From Eggerthellales bacterium UBA948 (GTDB lineage Bacteria; Actinomycetota; Coriobacteriia; Coriobacteriales; UBA8131), in NCBI GenBank assembly GCA_002293265.1, contig DBCW01000150.1:1930-8314 (forward strand): DNA of 6,385 nucleotides. Reading direction: 5' to 3'. The notes below the pieces were generated by a model. It was not told the origin of the DNA. It ran no database searches and was given only the letters and a program-made list of their open reading frames with translations. Below are positions 5,924 to 6,385 of the stretch, in pieces (the stretch's first letter is position 1; each line of letters begins with the position of its first letter). A program made the translations under genes and the position numbers.

Positions 5924-6385
5924 ATGATGAATGAAAATACAGTAAAAATACTATGTGAGATCAATAACGATTTCTATCGCGAAAACAGCGAGTCGTTTTC
6001 AGCTACCCGCCAAGCACCTTGGCCTGGTTGGATAAGGAGCTTGGATTTGCTGGCACCGGAGTTTAAGGAGCACGAAACTATATCAATATTGGATCTGGCC
6101 TGCGGTAACTTGCGTTTTGAACAGTGGCTTAGCTCTGAGGCTGACTCTATGCTACCGGGATCAAAACTGACTTTTTACGCAGTTGATAATTGCGAAGATC
6201 TCCTGCTGAGTACTCTTGGGGGTGGTTTTTTAGGAGATAACTTAAAAGCTACAACTCAAAAAGTTAATTACCAAAATCTGGATATTGTTGCCGCTTTACT
6301 TGAGCAGCAAGACCTTGCCTCGCAGCTAGAGGCTCCACTTTGCGATATCTCTGTTGCTTTTGGCTTTATGCACCACATTCCAAGC
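5924..6385 (+). CDS. Class I SAM-dependent methyltransferase, Trm9-like N-terminus, cut by window edge
   Basis: The frame is open for 154 codons from ATG at 5924 (or the adjacent ATG at 5927) to the window end; the upstream frame is closed by TGA at 5918-5920. SAM-binding motif I is ILDLACGNLRF (55-65), the acidic residue after strand 2 is Asp88 in FYAVDN, and CDISVAFGFMHHIPS (140-154) matches the motif IV/post-IV region. The N-terminal block FYRENSESFSATRQAPWPGW (17-36) resembles the FS-x-TR-x-x-WP signature I recall in Trm9/ALKBH8-type tRNA wobble-uridine methyltransferases, and the HH-I/L-S/T pattern near 150-154 also fits. The gene is divergent from elp3 with 36 bases between starts, which suggests joint function: methylation of Elp3-made cm5U34 to mcm5U34. 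Methyltransferase identity is secure; the substrate is inferred. No Shine-Dalgarno is evident. A different tRNA or small-molecule methyltransferase remains possible. Confidence 0.88.
   Translation, partial: MMNENTVKILCEINNDFYRENSESFSATRQAPWPGWIRSLDLLAPEFKEHETISILDLACGNLRFEQWLSSEADSMLPGSKLTFYAVDNCEDLLLSTLGGGFLGDNLKATTQKVNYQNLDIVAALLEQQDLASQLEAPLCDISVAFGFMHHIPS

Overview
This 6,385-base window looks like chromosomal DNA of moderate GC from an anaerobic bacterium. It has four protein genes, two of them cut by the window edges. A low-GC Coriobacteriia or neighbouring anaerobic actinobacterial or clostridial lineage is the best guess. It rests on remembered similarity of the Elp3 and molybdopterin oxidoreductase sequences and is not proven.

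Layout: (1) 1-2112, minus strand: a cytoplasmic-looking molybdopterin oxidoreductase catalytic subunit, lacking its C-terminal end. (2) 2113-2496: a 384-base gap. Immediately upstream of the oxidoreductase, 2119-2203 reads on the minus strand as a compact 85-nt three-helix-junction RNA. Its closing helix contains the oxidoreductase Shine-Dalgarno sequence. Farther away are a weak terminator-like hairpin (2298-2319) and a palindromic repeat containing an exact 20-bp tandem duplication (2352-2421). (3) 2497-3927, minus: class I-beta glutamine synthetase (glnA) with an NLYDL adenylylation motif. (4) 3928-4051: the glnA leader, with a small hairpin and a tentative promoter. (5) 4052-5887, minus: Elp3, a radical SAM/acetyltransferase enzyme that builds cm5U at tRNA wobble position 34. 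(6) 5888-5923: a 36-base divergent promoter region. (7) 5924-6385, plus: the first 154 codons of a class I SAM methyltransferase with a Trm9-like N-terminus.

Two points stand out. First, elp3 is divergently paired with a Trm9-like methyltransferase. In eukaryotes Trm9 methylates the Elongator product cm5U to mcm5U, so the pair may be a minimal bacterial mcm5U34 pathway. Second, the RNA leader of the oxidoreductase gene has the layout of a translational switch: all but 21 of its 85 bases are paired and one strand of the closing helix masks the ribosome binding site. I could not match it to a riboswitch family from memory. glnA is an ordinary nitrogen-assimilation gene with no evident functional link to its neighbours.
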